Both the position numbers and the translations under genes were made by a program. A DNA stretch of 64,000 bases from Coenobita brevimanus (lineage: Eukaryota; Arthropoda; Malacostraca; Decapoda; Coenobitidae): assembly GCA_032717465.1 (NCBI GenBank), contig CM064681.1, positions 15,233,010 through 15,297,009 on the forward strand, given 5' to 3'. Below, one piece after another: positions 22,861 to 35,331 of the stretch (position 1 is the stretch's first letter; each line of letters begins with the position of its first letter). The notes beneath the pieces are model-generated. The model was given only the letters and a program-made list of their open reading frames with translations. It did not search any database and had not been told where the DNA came from.

Positions 22861-24065
22861 GAGCCAGTCCGAGGATGTGTCTGAATTACCTTGTGGTGCA
22901 TGTCGAACTGTGGACCTTTCTGAGGATTCCTGAGAATATGTGCTATCCACATAAGTGCTTACAACCACACTGGGTGTTAAAATGTAATCTGCATGAGTTT
23001 GCTTACCAATATAGTTTAAGTGCAGAATTATAAGGGTAAGTATGCTTTTAGGATGCCCGAGTGCATAGGTACAAATACCGCCAGACAGTACTTCGATTGT
23101 GAGCATATGCACAGAGCTCTGAGTTGACGGTCACTACTCTTACTTTCGACCTGTGATGGGCTGTGGGTCACTGAGGGCCCTCTTAGTTAATTGGCACCTG
23201 TCAGGATCTTTTTAACGTACCAGGGGTCAATGCTGCAGGGGGTGGATCAGCTGAAGTGAAGCAAGGTCTCGCAGATGAGAGAAGAAGCTGGTGCCTGATT
23301 GACAGCTGTCTTTCTCGACAGTGCCAGGGAAGGCTTTGGACCTCACCCCTTATTTCCATTCTGTGTCTATGCATGAACCAGGGAACACCTTGCTCTCCAG
23401 TTAATAGAGATATAGTTTTAGTCAGTAAACTAAAGGCATCCTCAGTCATTTGGGTAATCCAGGGACTATGTTTCCTGGTTAATAATCTACCCAATTAGGA
23501 AATAATAGCGACCTCGAATGTACAAAGCTTTGGGTCTCAGTTGAATTTTCAGCTGAAGCATACTTTTCGTTGTGTATGCATTGACTACTAGGCAGAAGGT
23601 AATTATAGTTTAACACAAATTGGTTTTCACATTGACACTATTGATGCTCCACCTTGATTAATTTCACAGGTACTGCTGGTGGGTGTAGCAGTTTTGCCAT
23701 GCAGATCAGCTGACTGTCTCTGCCGCATGCTGCCGCCTCTTCTCCTCTGCCCTCGTTGTCTCCATTTACTATGAATTTTTATTATATCATTTTCCACGTA
23801 CGTACAGTTACACTACAACTGTCACACCTACACCGTGTATCACATACACCACGCTACACAACAATTAGTTGTTAATGTAAATGTGGCAAACTTTCGCTCA
23901 GGTTGACCTAAGTACAGGATTTTTCAACATCGTCACAAAGATTTTTCCCTCCAGCTTGCTTCTATTAACATTAATACGAGGTTTTTATGCTCATTGGCGA
24001 CAGTGCTCTTCTCCTGTAGCAGGATAGGAAACACACAACAGAGTGACTTTTGTGTGACTGAGTTA

Positions 24066-24068
<3 letters not shown>
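22861..24068. other. Unassigned sequence
   Basis: No protein similarity I trust. Open frames at 22,669-23,112 and 23,201-23,494 (minus) show no recognised motif. It may be the decayed 3' part of the Gypsy element. Confidence 0.4.

Positions 24069-24120
<52 letters not shown>
24069..24120. repeat. (TA)n microsatellite
   Basis: About 26 TA units. Confidence 0.97.
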
Positions 24121-24121
<1 letters not shown>

Positions 24122-25087
24122 TGTTACATTTTTCTCAGAAAAATTTGATTTTGATTGGGCGTAATGTCACGAATTTACTACTGTAGATTGTATTATTATT
24201 ATGGCAATTCGTGACATTGCAGTATTATTATGGGAATGCTTGAACAATATTGAAACCCTAAGAACTTCTCTTAGTCAGTTAACCGCTTGCTTTTGCACTC
24301 GCATTTGAAACAGAGTTTTCATAACATTCATCACTGTTTCATAAGTGACTGTCTTTATGTACAGACAGTGTGTTTCACTGAGCGATATTTTTTGTGTAAT
24401 TATTGTTCCCTTCCTTGCCTCTCTAGCCTTAAATTAAGCCACAACCATTTCTCACGCCCCTGTACCCGGTGTCTGAACATTAGTCAGTTAGTGTTGAACC
24501 ACCACGGGAGCAAATTGTTGTGAGTAGTGCGGAGAAGCAGGACCCCCATTGTAGCAGCTACAAACTCTAGCAGTTCTACGATCCTGCATCTCCCCACCGA
24601 GTTGGTGATCGGCAGTAGTGGACGTCAGCGAGCGAACTGCAGCTCCTCGAGTAGCAACAGTCAGAGACCCCCAGCCTATTTGCAGTAACAGGCCCATTTT
24701 CCTCCAATGGCCAATATTTTCGTTCTTCGTTTTTCTAGGCTTAAGATCATTTAGGTGTTTCCTTGAGTGTGTGAGTGAGTGTATTTCCTTTGCTTTGATA
24801 TTTTGAATGTACTTTGAGGTTCTTGTAACATAAATCTATTTTGTTGTAATTTATAAATTTACAGTTCCTTTCTTTGAGCTCAGTTAAATTGTAAGAACTG
24901 TGTTTGATTTCTCCACATTGTGCTTACTTTCGTTTGCCACTTCTAGTTTACACAAACTTCTTACATTAAGCACGACTGGTAGTTAGGCCACTTCTTTGGT
25001 AATGATTCATAATAAATCCGTTGTACCAGCCAGGACTTATCACCAGCAAGATTCTGTCTTTATTATTATTATTATTATTATTATTAT
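24121..25087 (+). other. LTR-like sequence candidate, ending in (TTA)n
   Basis: Non-coding sequence with features of an LTR: an AATAAA signal near 25,009-25,014, a GT-rich stretch after it, and no open frames. It starts close to TGTCACGAATT and ends at a (TTA)n run (25,059-25,087). Only one copy is in the window, so paired LTRs cannot be shown. A 3' LTR of the Gypsy remnant is possible but unproven. Confidence 0.25.
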
Positions 25088-25187
25088 CGATTGTCAGGGG
25101 TAGGGACACTCTCAGAGGCCAACTATCAACAATTCAGCATTCATATGAGTAGTCTTCGCTGTGTACTGTTGAGAAAGTTTATGAAAT

Positions 25188-25374
25188 TCTCTCCTCTCTA
25201 CCTGTCCCCTCCTCTTCTCCTCTCCCGTCCCCTTCTCCTCTCCCCTTCTCTCCTCCTGTCCTCTCCTCTCACCCTGTCTCCTCCTCTCCAACCGTCACCT
25301 CCTCTCCGCCTCTCCCCTCTCACATCCACCTCCTACCCTCGTATTCCTCCTTGTCCTCTCGTCTCCTTGTCATT

Positions 25375-25419
<45 letters not shown>

Positions 25420-25575
25420 GTCTTTATTTCTCTTTCTTTCATTCTTTCTTTTGTTTCTTGTATCTTTAATTTTTTCTTTCATTTTCTTTCTTCTTCACTC
25501 TTTTTTTCTTTTTCTCTCTTTCTCTTTCCTTCTCTCTTTCTCTTTTATTTTTCTCTTTTTCTTTCTTTTTGGGTT
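25188..25575. repeat. Polypyrimidine tract with (CT)n core
   Basis: Nearly 390 bases of C/T with few purines, including a pure (CT)n run at 25,381-25,417. Long Leu/Ser/Pro frames across it are compositional artefacts. I-like element A begins directly after it. Confidence 0.95.
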
Positions 25576-25946
25576 CACCACCAGAGGGCCGGACATACGA
25601 GTAAACAAATCATTGGTGTGTGCGGCTCATATTCCTGTTTTTTCCGCTGGTCCTTGCCTTCCAACACCCTTCTGTAGTTGCAGGGAGCAACATAAATGTC
25701 TAGTGCTTACTTCACCGTTGGTTGTGTTTTTCTGGTGTTTGGACTTAGCCTGTAGTTTGGGGGAAAAATTCAGTACAGCAGACGGAGCCCCTCTGGTTGG
25801 GTTTTCTCACTTCTGTGCATGCGCAGTACGACCTGTGTGACGTCATGGACGAGTCACTCTATTTCCCTTGTTACCATTGGTCTGTTCTGTCGTGCTGGTG
25901 AAGCTGATGCCCCCCTCACTCTGTGCTACCTGCCTAGGTGTGCAGC

Positions 25947-27332
25947 ATGGAGTACTCGGGCCCTGCCACCCTCGAGGACCTTGAAGCTGACCTGGCGCTG
26001 AGAGACGAGGATGAAATGACTCAGAGTGACTGGCCACAAAGTAGTAGCAATGTCTCGCTAGCTGGGGAAGTAGCTACGGAGCCAGCATTATCTGTACCTG
26101 CCGCACCTCATCGGCCAGGCATCTTCCTCTGCCAAGGGCCCCGTGCATAACACCTCTGACAGCAACAGTGAGCCTTCATCCCATGCTACCAAATCCTCCA
26201 AGTGGCAGGAAACTTCTGATCCTCTGCAGAGGGCAACCACCCTTAGATCCAACACTCCTCACCTCCTACAGCTTGTTCAATCACCCCAAGTCTCATTGTT
26301 GCTTCCTGCCTCTACACCTCCGGCATTCGTGCCCAGGGCTGACTACATCAAACTTTTATTGAAAGACAACCCAACTGCGGACATCAAACTTCGATGGTTG
26401 TCTAAGGTCAACTGTGCTTTTCACCTTGACTGCACCCAAGCGGAGGTCAAGATGTCTGCACTCACTTCCCATTTTGTCTACATCTCCAGATGTCGCAGGG
26501 ACATTGTAGATAGCGTAACTAAGGAGAGTTCCTATCCCATCCTTTGGAAATTCAAGACTCACCTGAGAGGCCCCGCAAGTTTCCTACTTACCTCCTTACA
26601 TGTTATCCTGTCTGCATTGATCCCAACTTGGCCTAGGAGCTGCCAGGTATCTACTCAGCCCGACGTTTCCACAAGAATGGCACTCCTATCAAATGGCTGG
26701 TAGTCACCTGGAGCCTTCCTAACCCTCCACCACCCATTGTCACCTTCAGCTCCCTTCCCTTTCTCCCATCTTGTGAGTTTCGCAAGATGAAGGACGAGCA
26801 ACCATGGTGCTTTCGATGCTGGGGCATTGGTCACATCTCCCGATATTGCTCTGCGCCAGAACGGTGCGCATGGTGCTCTGGCCAATACGACTCTCGGACT
26901 TGTCCTCACCGACCCCCTCCACCTGCTTCTGATACAACCTCGATGCAATCCAACCCACCAGCTCCATATACCTTGCACTGGAAATGTCCCAGATGTCATG
27001 AAGAAGGGATTAATGTTTGGCATGGCTGCACAAGACGCCGGGCTAACCCTGTCCCCGTTGCTAAGGGTGGGGCTCCACTAGCGTCACCACCACCACCACT
27101 CCGCGCTGCTGCTCCGCCTGCCTCCATTGTTAATTTGGACTCAGCTGCGGTCACTGAACTTCGCGATGCTGTTGCCACTCTCAGGACTCAGATTAGCTCA
27201 CTTACAGCACGTTCTGATGCAATAGGAGTCCGCATTGATGGCTTGGTTAGCAAGCAAGCCACACTGGAGACAACATTAAATTCACTGGTTGAATCACAAG
27301 TCATCATTACGACTGTCACCACCCTTACGTAG
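25947..27332 (+). pseudogene. I-like element A ORF1 (nucleic-acid-binding protein)
   Basis: Likely start is the ATG at 25,947 (MEYSGPATLEDLEADLALRD). The frame shifts near 26,120 and again between 26,640 and 26,790. The middle part holds an RNA-binding-like region (FVPRADYIKLLLKD, RCRRDIVDSVTKES). The C-terminal part (26,787-27,332) has zinc knuckles: CFRCWGIGHISRYC fits C-X2-C-X4-H-X4-C, then CAWC...C with the His replaced, and CPRCHEEG...H..C. It ends with a predicted coiled coil (LRDAVATLRTQISSLTARSD). In related elements ORF1 packages RNA into a ribonucleoprotein. Two frameshifts inactivate it. Confidence 0.8.
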
Positions 27333-27477
27333 AAGCTGGACTCCATTGTCACTCCCATTGGATGACTGAATGCTACCCCCAGGCAGTCTTCCCCTCGTGG
27401 CACACCGCATAGCACTTCTTATGCCACCATCACTTCCTCATCTGGCCCTCGCAAATGTCATGACAAAGTTTGGTAAC

Positions 27478-30400
27478 ATGGCACAACTGCATGTCATCTC
27501 TTGGAATGCCTGTGGTGTTACTAACCAGTCTAAATTCAAAGGGTATGTATCCAGTCACCACCCAGATATCATTTTCATTCAGGAATTCTTTGCTGGTCGT
27601 CCGGTACTAGGGGTAGATGCACCAACTCTCAGTGGTTATTTTTCTTACGTAATGGACTTGTCATGTATGTGCACTCCTCCATCCAGCACCGTTTCCTCCA
27701 AAGCTCTGTAGACGAGACAACCTTCCAGCTTCTTGAGGTCACCATTGGAAGCGGCACCATTCGGTTGTGCAACATGTACTCTGCGCCAGGTAGGTTGAAT
27801 ACATCTGCTCTCCAAGCTCCCACCATCCATGGCATGATATACATGGGGGATTATAATGGTCGACACCCTGCTTTGGGGAACCTTTATGCCACCGTTAACC
27901 GTAATGGGACTGAACTTCTTGAGTATATTCGTTGTAATCAGCTCACCTGCAGGGACACTGGTGGGGCCAGACACTCTCAAGGAGACACACTAGATCACGT
28001 CCTTACATCCGGCCTCGTGGCATCCTGGGTCAGGTGTTCATCTATCCCTGTGCTTTTCTCTGATCACATTGCTCTCAGCCTTCATTATTCCCTCCTTGTT
28101 ACACCTTCTCCTGTACACAGACGCACTCACATTGCAATCCCACCCAAGTACTGCCCTACATTCATCTCCTACATGACCAACCTTCTTCCCACGTTCGACC
28201 TTCATTGTCCCAAAAAGTTGTATTCATCACTTGTCAGCTTCATGCATGACTTCTACACCCATTATGTCAGCAGGCCACACATTACATGCCATCATGATGC
28301 CCACAACTGGACACTGGACAATCGCATCTCTCAGGCAGAGAGGAAGGCAGTGGAAGATGGTTTTGTCTTTCAAAGACGACCTTCCCCCAAGAGTCTCCAT
28401 CGGTATTGATTGTCAAGGGATGATCTAGTTGCTCTCCAGCACTGCGTTTATATCGATTCATGGCATAAACTTACCGATAGCATCAACCATCAAACGACTG
28501 TTGGTTCCATGTGGTGCCTTATCAACAAGGTTGTCAAGAAGAAGCCCCCTAGTGTCCTCCACCACAGTCCAGCACAGCATGCACAGGATATTGTAGATGC
28601 CTGGTCTGCACAGTCACGGGCTTGCGCCCTTCCCGTACACATACAGGACGTGCTCTCCACCCAGAAAAACTTTCATGCACTCCGTCTCACCACCGCTTTA
28701 CTGAGGACAGACGACGAGGATGGTCTAACTATAACTGATGATGAATTGCGACGGGCCCTTGCCAAGGGTAGAGTAACGGCTCCAGGTGATGATGGCATCA
28801 CTTTTTCTGTCCTCTGTGTCCTGAAAGTTCCTGGTAATCCCCTTCTCCAGCTGTTCAACCTTTGCATCCGTCTGGGATACGTGCCACAAGCCTGGCCCCG
28901 CAGTAGAATCGTGCCTATTCCTAAATCTGGCACTGATAAAGTCTGACCTGTTTCCCTCACCTCCTTCATCAGTAAAGTACTGGAACGTATCCTCCTTACA
29001 AGACTCTTGTTTAGGCTGCAGGACAAGCTCTCGCCCTAATTGTACGGCTTTTTACCACAGAGAGGGACACATCACTCCCTCTTGGAGCCATACACCCTCC
29101 TATCCCCCACCAGTGTAGTGGCCTTCATTGATTTAAAGAGTGCATTTGATGATGCCAACAGAGACATCATCCTTGACCAGCTAGTGGATTTTGGAGTTAA
29201 GGGAAACCTGCTGCGATGGATACGTGGTTACCTGTCAAACAGGTCCTCTCGTGTTCTTTTTAAGGGCGCATACAGCACTGCTAAGGATTTCGAGCTTGGT
29301 ACTCCACAAGGTGGCGTCCTTAGTCCTTTTTTGTTTAATATCCTCATACATCATCTACTCACTCTCCTTCCTGACATCCCTGAAACCACGATTACTTGCT
29401 ACTCTGATGACATCTGCATTCATTCAAATTCCCCTGCAGATCTGCAATGTTTCCTTCACTTGTTTCATGAGTCGGCTTCCAAATGCGGACTCATTATCTC
29501 TCCAGAAAAGAGTAGAATCTTCACTTCCCATCCAGCAAGAACACTGCCTGTATTCTTTGTCAGGGATTGTGTTATCCCTCTGTGCACACAGTATCTTTAT
29601 CTGGGGGCGCCTGTATGGATTTCTCACTTCATTCCTGCAAGACAATGCGTGCATCCAATTGTTCAGAATCTGCTGACCCAGCTATTGTGGCGCCTAAAAC
29701 CTCTCAAGTGGCTCACTAATTATGCTGCCGGGGTGTCTATTCCTGTAGCACGAACCATATACATAGCGTTCATTCAATCAGATGTTGATTATCTCTCCCC
29801 TGCTTTTTGTCAGCCTTCTAGAACACTTACAACCTCTTGAGAATTTCCAAAACACAGTAATGAGACTTATTCTGGGCTGCCCTGGCTCAACCAGAATTGT
29901 CAACATGCAACTTGAACTCAACCTTCCACCACTTGTTGAGAGCATATAGTCTGTGGTTACATACTTCAGCATTAAGTGCCTGCATTATCCTCACCTTTCT
30001 CCCCAGTACTCTCACATCATTCGGACTTCCCTTGATCCCACTGCACCAAGGCCTCTGCTTCACAGTGGTGGCCGCACACTAGTTAATACTGTTTATTCAA
30101 ACTTTCGATGGCTAAATATCAATGTACTGGTGCTTGCTGAGGAGGTGCACTATGGCGTTCCACCTTGGCAGACCCCTGTGCCTGCTATCTCATACACTCT
30201 GGCCTTCAAGACTGACCTGCCTCAGCTTCAGAAACAGCTAGCTTTGGAGACCATCGCCAGGCTATCATCTTCCCTCCCTTCTGCTCACCACATCTACACT
30301 GTTGGCTCCCTGCAGGAGGATGGCAGTGCTGGCTGTGCTGTATTTTCCCCAAGTATGGACCCACCTCAAGGGGGCTGGTTGGGCTGTGGACTGCCAACCT

Positions 30401-31132
30401 CGTCGAGCTCTACATATTGTGAACTACACGGACTCCTGGATGCAGTTACTTTATTAATACAGATGAACAACAGCAGCTTGATCATCTGTGACTCACAGCT
30501 GGCCCTCCATGCCCTCTCCTCTCCCAGGCCTGCATATCAACACCACTCTGCTCAGATACTCCGTCAATTGGCTACTGCCCTTGATCATTCGCTGGTAGTA
30601 CACTTTCTGTGGATTCCCTCTCATATTGTTCTCACAGCAAACAACACTGCTGACCTTGCAAGGACTGCCTGTGGACTGGATCCGCCCACTGTGGATGCTA
30701 CTAATGCCTCCCCCCATTTGCTACAAGCAGATAATACCCAGAGTAGCCCGCTCCCCTATCCTCCACTGTAAAAATGCTGAGAGGGCTCACAATGGGTCTA
30801 TCCAGCATTATGACTACTTTCTTTCTTGTCCCCATAGATACTGTCACAGTGGTCTTATGGTTCGTCTACATAACGTGGTGTGTGGCCATCTCAGACTGGG
30901 CTACCGACCTGTGTGGCAGGTGGCTGGGGCAGGCAACGCACCTCATTTCTCCTCCTGTAAGTAGTGTGATGTACCCAATGCCAACACCTTTGACCATTAT
31001 TGCCTGCAATGTCCACTTGTCTCTGATTTAATACCACACAGACTCACATTAGTGGACACTTGTAAACATTTGTTGCAAGATGATAACCTAGATGTTATGC
31101 TCATGCGTCATCCACACTTTGGTGGGTGTTAA
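27478..31132 (+). pseudogene. I-like element A ORF2 (endonuclease, RT, RNase H)
   Basis: Start taken at the ATG at 27,478 (MAQLHVISWNACG). Endonuclease marks are IFIQEFF, IYMGDYNGRHP, LDHVLTSG and FSDHIAL. RT marks are APGDDGITFSVL, VAFIDLKSAFD (motif A), GTPQGGVLSPFLFN (motif B) and CYSDDICIHS (motif C, YSDD). RNase H marks are YTVGSLQEDGSAGCAV, where the first catalytic Asp is Val, then ELHGLLDAV, CDSQLAL and WIPSHIVLTANNTAD. The tail reads LRLGYRPVWQV and MRHPHFGGC before TAA at 31,130. Lesions are frameshifts near 27,650, 29,825 and 30,740 and in-frame stops at 28,407, 28,944, 29,037 and 29,947. Confidence 0.85.
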
Positions 31133-31257
31133 TTTGTTATAGCTAGACGGCATGTCCTGCGTGGCACGAGTTCCCGTGTACTCAACTCACATATGGCCGC
31201 ATGGCACTGCACTAGGTTTGTCGTCTTCGGGCGTAATAAATTATTCAAATCAAATCA

Positions 31258-31271
31258 AATTCTTTTTTTTT

Positions 31272-31312
<41 letters not shown>
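31258..31312. repeat. T-run and (TC)n microsatellite
   Basis: T-rich start, then about 18 TC units. Together with 25,188-25,575 it may be the original pyrimidine tract into which element A inserted. Confidence 0.95.
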
Positions 31313-31314
<2 letters not shown>

Positions 31315-31740
31315 GTACACACCAATGGCAGAGTGTGGACGTCTCAGCTGGCTTTTCTCAGCCAGGCTTCATTTTGGAGCTCGAAGCTTTGAATGCAGTG
31401 GCTTCGGAAGGGGTCCCCCTGCCATTTACCTCCCCCATCTGATACCCTGATGACCTCAAACCCGATTAAGGATACTCCGATTGACTATTGTGGCTGCTGC
31501 TCAACAGTCCACCAAACACAACATCACATCCCTCAGTTCCATAAGCTTTTCTCGATGTCACAGTTAGTTCTTCTGTTGCCGCCTGCTCCCTCATTGTCAT
31601 CCTCGAACCTTATGCCCCCCATTCTGCCTCGAACCCCACTCGGTCCAAGTCTACCTCCGCTGTTTTTTTTTTTCACTCTCATCCTCGTCCTTCCATTCTT
31701 TCAAAAACCTCGTCTTTCTTTTTCATCGACCCCTTTTAAC

Positions 31741-31979
31741 ATGCAGACCTGGACTAATTGTTTCACCATCCCACCTCATGTCCGCCTTTCCCCGGATGAT
31801 TTAGTTCCATCTTCCATTCCGTCATGTAGGGAAGAATGTGATCTTCCATTCCTTGTGTGATGGGTCTCGTATTGTTACTATCCAGAATAAAGCCGAGGCT
31901 GATTCTATGCTTTCTCTGTTGGATACTACTTGTGCTCCCATTCCAACTTCCAGAAATTTGCACCTCAATTTTATTACTG
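31741..31979 (+). pseudogene. I-like element B ORF1, N-terminal piece
   Basis: Likely start ATG at 31,741 (MQTWTNCFTIPPHVRLSPDD). A frame change near 31,835 leads to NVIFHSLCDGSRIVTIQNK and SRNLHLNFITG, then the foldback interrupts. Removing the foldback and one GTAC copy joins FITGT to QSLRIFSWVTEFSN at 41,830 in one frame, with a TAG at the joint where a Gln or Lys codon is likely. Confidence 0.65.
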
Positions 31980-33109
31980 GTACACCCACGCACCAAAGTT
32001 TCTGTACCGCCCCTCGGTGGAAGGAAGTGGAAGTCAGGGTTAGAGAGAGGGCAGGCGAACGGACAGCCGTTGGTGGTAGTTTGGAACTGAGCTACAAGGC
32101 GAATAGTGAGAAACCTAATGGCACTGGATTCGAAACATTTCCATGCTATTCACCTGCAAAACATTATGCCTTCGTAACATACATAACATACAGTATATTA
32201 TAACACAGACTACTATGTTATCATGGTGTCCTCAACTGACCCATCTGTTTCGGATCCCCATCATAAAAAAATAAAGCACCGAGCCAGTTGTATATAAGCT
32301 GCAACTGGTCATTATCACTGCAGTAATAATTTTTGTGAATGTTATTCCTGGATTGTCTATAGGTATACTATAGACTGATTGCGAATTTAATGCTGATTCC
32401 CACAGTAGCTGTGCGGATGGTTATTAATGTTGCAGTTATTTTGTGTGGACGAATAAACCACATTGTTAGGCAGCGGAGAGCATTCGCTAATAATTAGATG
32501 CAAACAACACAAACTATTATGAGACAACGAAAATACAGCTGTGGTATCTTGCTCCGCCTTGTTATCTAGGCCTCAACTGTTGCTTCACCTCACACGTGCA
32601 TTATTTTCCTTCAGTCTCTGCCTCTTTTATTACTCTTACTTCCCGGTATCTTCGTACTACGAGCCGTCATATTCCTTAGGGGGTTTCTTGTCGTCCGGTC
32701 CTATAACCCCTGCTTTATTACATTATTCCTCACATCATCACTCCCTCACAAACAACGTTAGCACAAGACTGCTGAATCTGTTACTGCTATTATTGGCACT
32801 GCCACTACTAATCCCCCTTTTCCATTGTCTAATTTCCCTCACAATACTACTACTGCTACTCCTACTACTACTCCACTATAAATCTGTATAATAATACATA
32901 TGGTTGTCGTTATGTCTGTATCTGCTGACCATATTGTCTCTATCCCACCGTCAACAACTCATCACTTACCCAGCACCGCTACCCCTGTTGCACCCCCCTG
33001 TTTCCCACCCCCAGTGGACGCTACCCCTCCCCCACTCCGAAACCACATTACCCCCCACCTCATCCTTGGGCCACCAGGCCTGTTGTTCACCCTTTACTGG
33101 TGAATGTAC

Positions 33110-33568
33110 AGTTGCGAGCAGATGACTCGAGGCCACCTAGTCCACCAAGATGTTGGTGTTTTATCTGGCAACAGTGGTAGCTGTGAACTTGACCGAGATT
33201 CAGTCTGCTGTCCGGGGGAAACAAACCCAGTGATAATTTGTCAATGTGCAGCTCTAACTGGTCTCCAATCAATACCATGCAAGTAAACGTATAATACTGA
33301 TAATGATTAACGTGTCATACACGTGGTAGATATATTTATTATCATAGTATTACAACACAGGCATCCAAATTGTGGTGCGGTCATTCATGTGAGACACACG
33401 GGTATCGGTAGTGATTTATTTTGTTCGACTATTGCCGTGAACCAAACAACCTTTACCAGTTTTCAAGAGATATGCCGTAGGGTTATCGGCTTCCCCGCAA
33501 CCTAGCATTATTATCTAAGGTGACCAGATTTACTGGAGGTAAAAGCGGGACGCGCGCACGCGCGCGTG

Positions 33569-33613
<45 letters not shown>

Positions 33614-34795
33614 AATATAGATAGATAGACATAGATAGATAGATAGGTAGGTAGATAGACAGATATAGATAGATGTAGATAGACAGATATATAGACAGAT
33701 AGATATTGACTAATGTGACAGCGACCGCTGCTGCGCTACACCTCAAACTGAGGCTGCTAATCAAACACTAACGTCTCTACGAACTCCGAACATACCGTAC
33801 GGTACAGTGAATGGGTCGACCAAAGTTACCAGCTAGTGAACATTACAGATTTTATATTAATAATTCGGTATTTCATTTGGTTAGGATTATGCGTAATTTT
33901 TCTAATTCATCCTAATTTCATAAAAGAAGGTCATTTTATATCTAATGCAATAGTAAGTTTCTAAGAGCGGGACAATTAAGATAATTTGCTCAAAAAGCGG
34001 GTCATTCTTGTCACAATTAAAAAAGAGGAACAGACGTCCAAAAAGCGGGACTGTCCCGCCTAAAAGCGGGACTCTGGTCACCTTAATTATTATCACAAAA
34101 AACACCGTCATGCCAGTCGTCCCTCACAGTTAACCTCATTTTCGTCAACAGTTAAAGGTTCACATCACAGTAGGCGGAACAAGGGGAGGGGGAGGGGGTG
34201 AGTTATATGGAGGGTGGTGGGTGAGGAAGTTCGGGACGAGGTGGGACGTGTGATGGGAGGGGGGTGAGGGAGCAAGTGGTTGGCTGCGGTATTTAACATA
34301 TATGAGATTAGAGGTTATAATAGATTTGTTTTGACAGAGAAAACCAATGTTTCTTTAATATTCGAGTGATAAAGTCGATCGATTACTCTCCATAAATGTT
34401 TATCATCATGAACGGGTCAACTAGCTCCATTCCCCCATACGTGACGTCACGTGGTGCCTACGTCACAAACCAAGGTGGTGATGGAGCTGCACGCTCGGGA
34501 TACCCGTGTGTCTCACATGAATGAACGCACCACTATTTGGATGCCTGTGTTGTAATACTATTGTTATAAATATATCTACCACGTGTATGACACGTTAATC
34601 ATTATCAGTATTATACGTTTACTTGCATGATATTGATTGGAGACCAGTTAGAGCTGCACATTGACAAATTATCACTGGGTTTGTTTCGCCCGGACAGCAG
34701 ACTGAATCTCGGTCAGGTTCACAGCTACCATTGTTGCCAGATAAAACACCAACATCTTGGTGGACTAGGTGGCTTCGAGTCATCTGCTCGCAACT
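33110..34795. mobile_element. Smaller foldback element inserted in the left arm
   Basis: 297-bp arms (33,110-33,406 and 34,499-34,795) in inverted orientation start AGTTGCGAGCAGATGACTCG. The element is flanked by GTAC at 33,106-33,109 and 34,796-34,799. The opposite big arm has the empty site near 36,465, with one copy of the tetramer (there ATAC). The interior includes a hAT-type MITE (33,516-34,085), a purine-rich G stretch (34,170-34,275) and no recognisable protein. Confidence 0.85.
33516..34085. mobile_element. hAT-type MITE, 570 bp
   Basis: It starts TAAGGTGACCAGA and ends TCTGGTCACCTTA, a perfect 13-bp inverted repeat. The direct repeat ATTATTATC on both sides (33,507-33,515 and 34,086-34,094) contains an 8-bp hAT-length duplication. 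The inside has several AAAGCGGGAC motifs near the ends, a GT run (33,571-33,608) and TAGA-type repeats (33,617-33,705). No coding capacity. Confidence 0.88.
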
Positions 34796-35260
34796 GTACG
34801 TATGCATTAATAATTATAATTATAAAAATGACAACAACAACTTACATCTGCAGTATTCCGAACATTACATATAAAAGCCGCAGATCCACACGTGCCTATA
34901 TTATGGATCACTGATATATTAACCACAGAACCGACTACAGACTGTTCTTATGATTACCACTTGACCTTCCCTATAGCACTTCACCTCGGTAATACAATCC
35001 ATTATAGTCCTTTGTGAGATCATTACACATGTTTGGGAAAAATAACAGTGTACAACATGCCTACAACCCACTATAATACGCATGTGACGTTTCACAGACA
35101 TCCACCAAATAGCCTAGAAGTTAGCGGACAAACAAACAAACGACTGGACATAGACTGAGGCCGAATGTCTCGCATCGGTATGTAACGACCCGATAAAACT
35201 GTTACCATCCTGCTTTGCAGGTGTCATAGTTATAATAATAATAAAATACTAGTAGTAGTT

Positions 35261-35292
<32 letters not shown>

Positions 35293-35297
35293 CGAAA

Positions 35298-35331
<34 letters not shown>

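Larger units (their letters stand above)
25576..31257 (+). mobile_element. I-like non-LTR retrotransposon, element A, near full length
   Basis: About 5.7 kb with 5' leader, ORF1 (zinc knuckles), ORF2 (endonuclease, RT, RNase H, C-terminal Cys/His tail) and a 3' end of short TCAAA-type repeats (ATTCAAATCAAATCAAATT at 31,239-31,257). The combination of CCHC ORF1 and RNase H-bearing ORF2 is that of the I group. Both flanks are pyrimidine tracts, suggesting insertion into one. All ORFs are broken. Confidence 0.85.

Noticed and set aside
23201..23494. 97-codon minus-strand frame resembling an RT/RNase H junction (WITQMTEDAF)
   Set aside because: The likeness is short and no further pol blocks follow in order.
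24121..25087. Confident LTR call
   Set aside because: No second copy, primer-binding site or polypurine tract could be found in the window; kept only as a low-confidence note.
25091..25840. 249-codon Leu/Ser-rich frame
   Set aside because: It lies over a pyrimidine tract; composition alone explains the absence of stops.
34170..34275. G-rich stretch as a quadruplex or regulatory element
   Set aside because: G runs are irregular and lie inside a foldback interior with no gene nearby; no functional argument.
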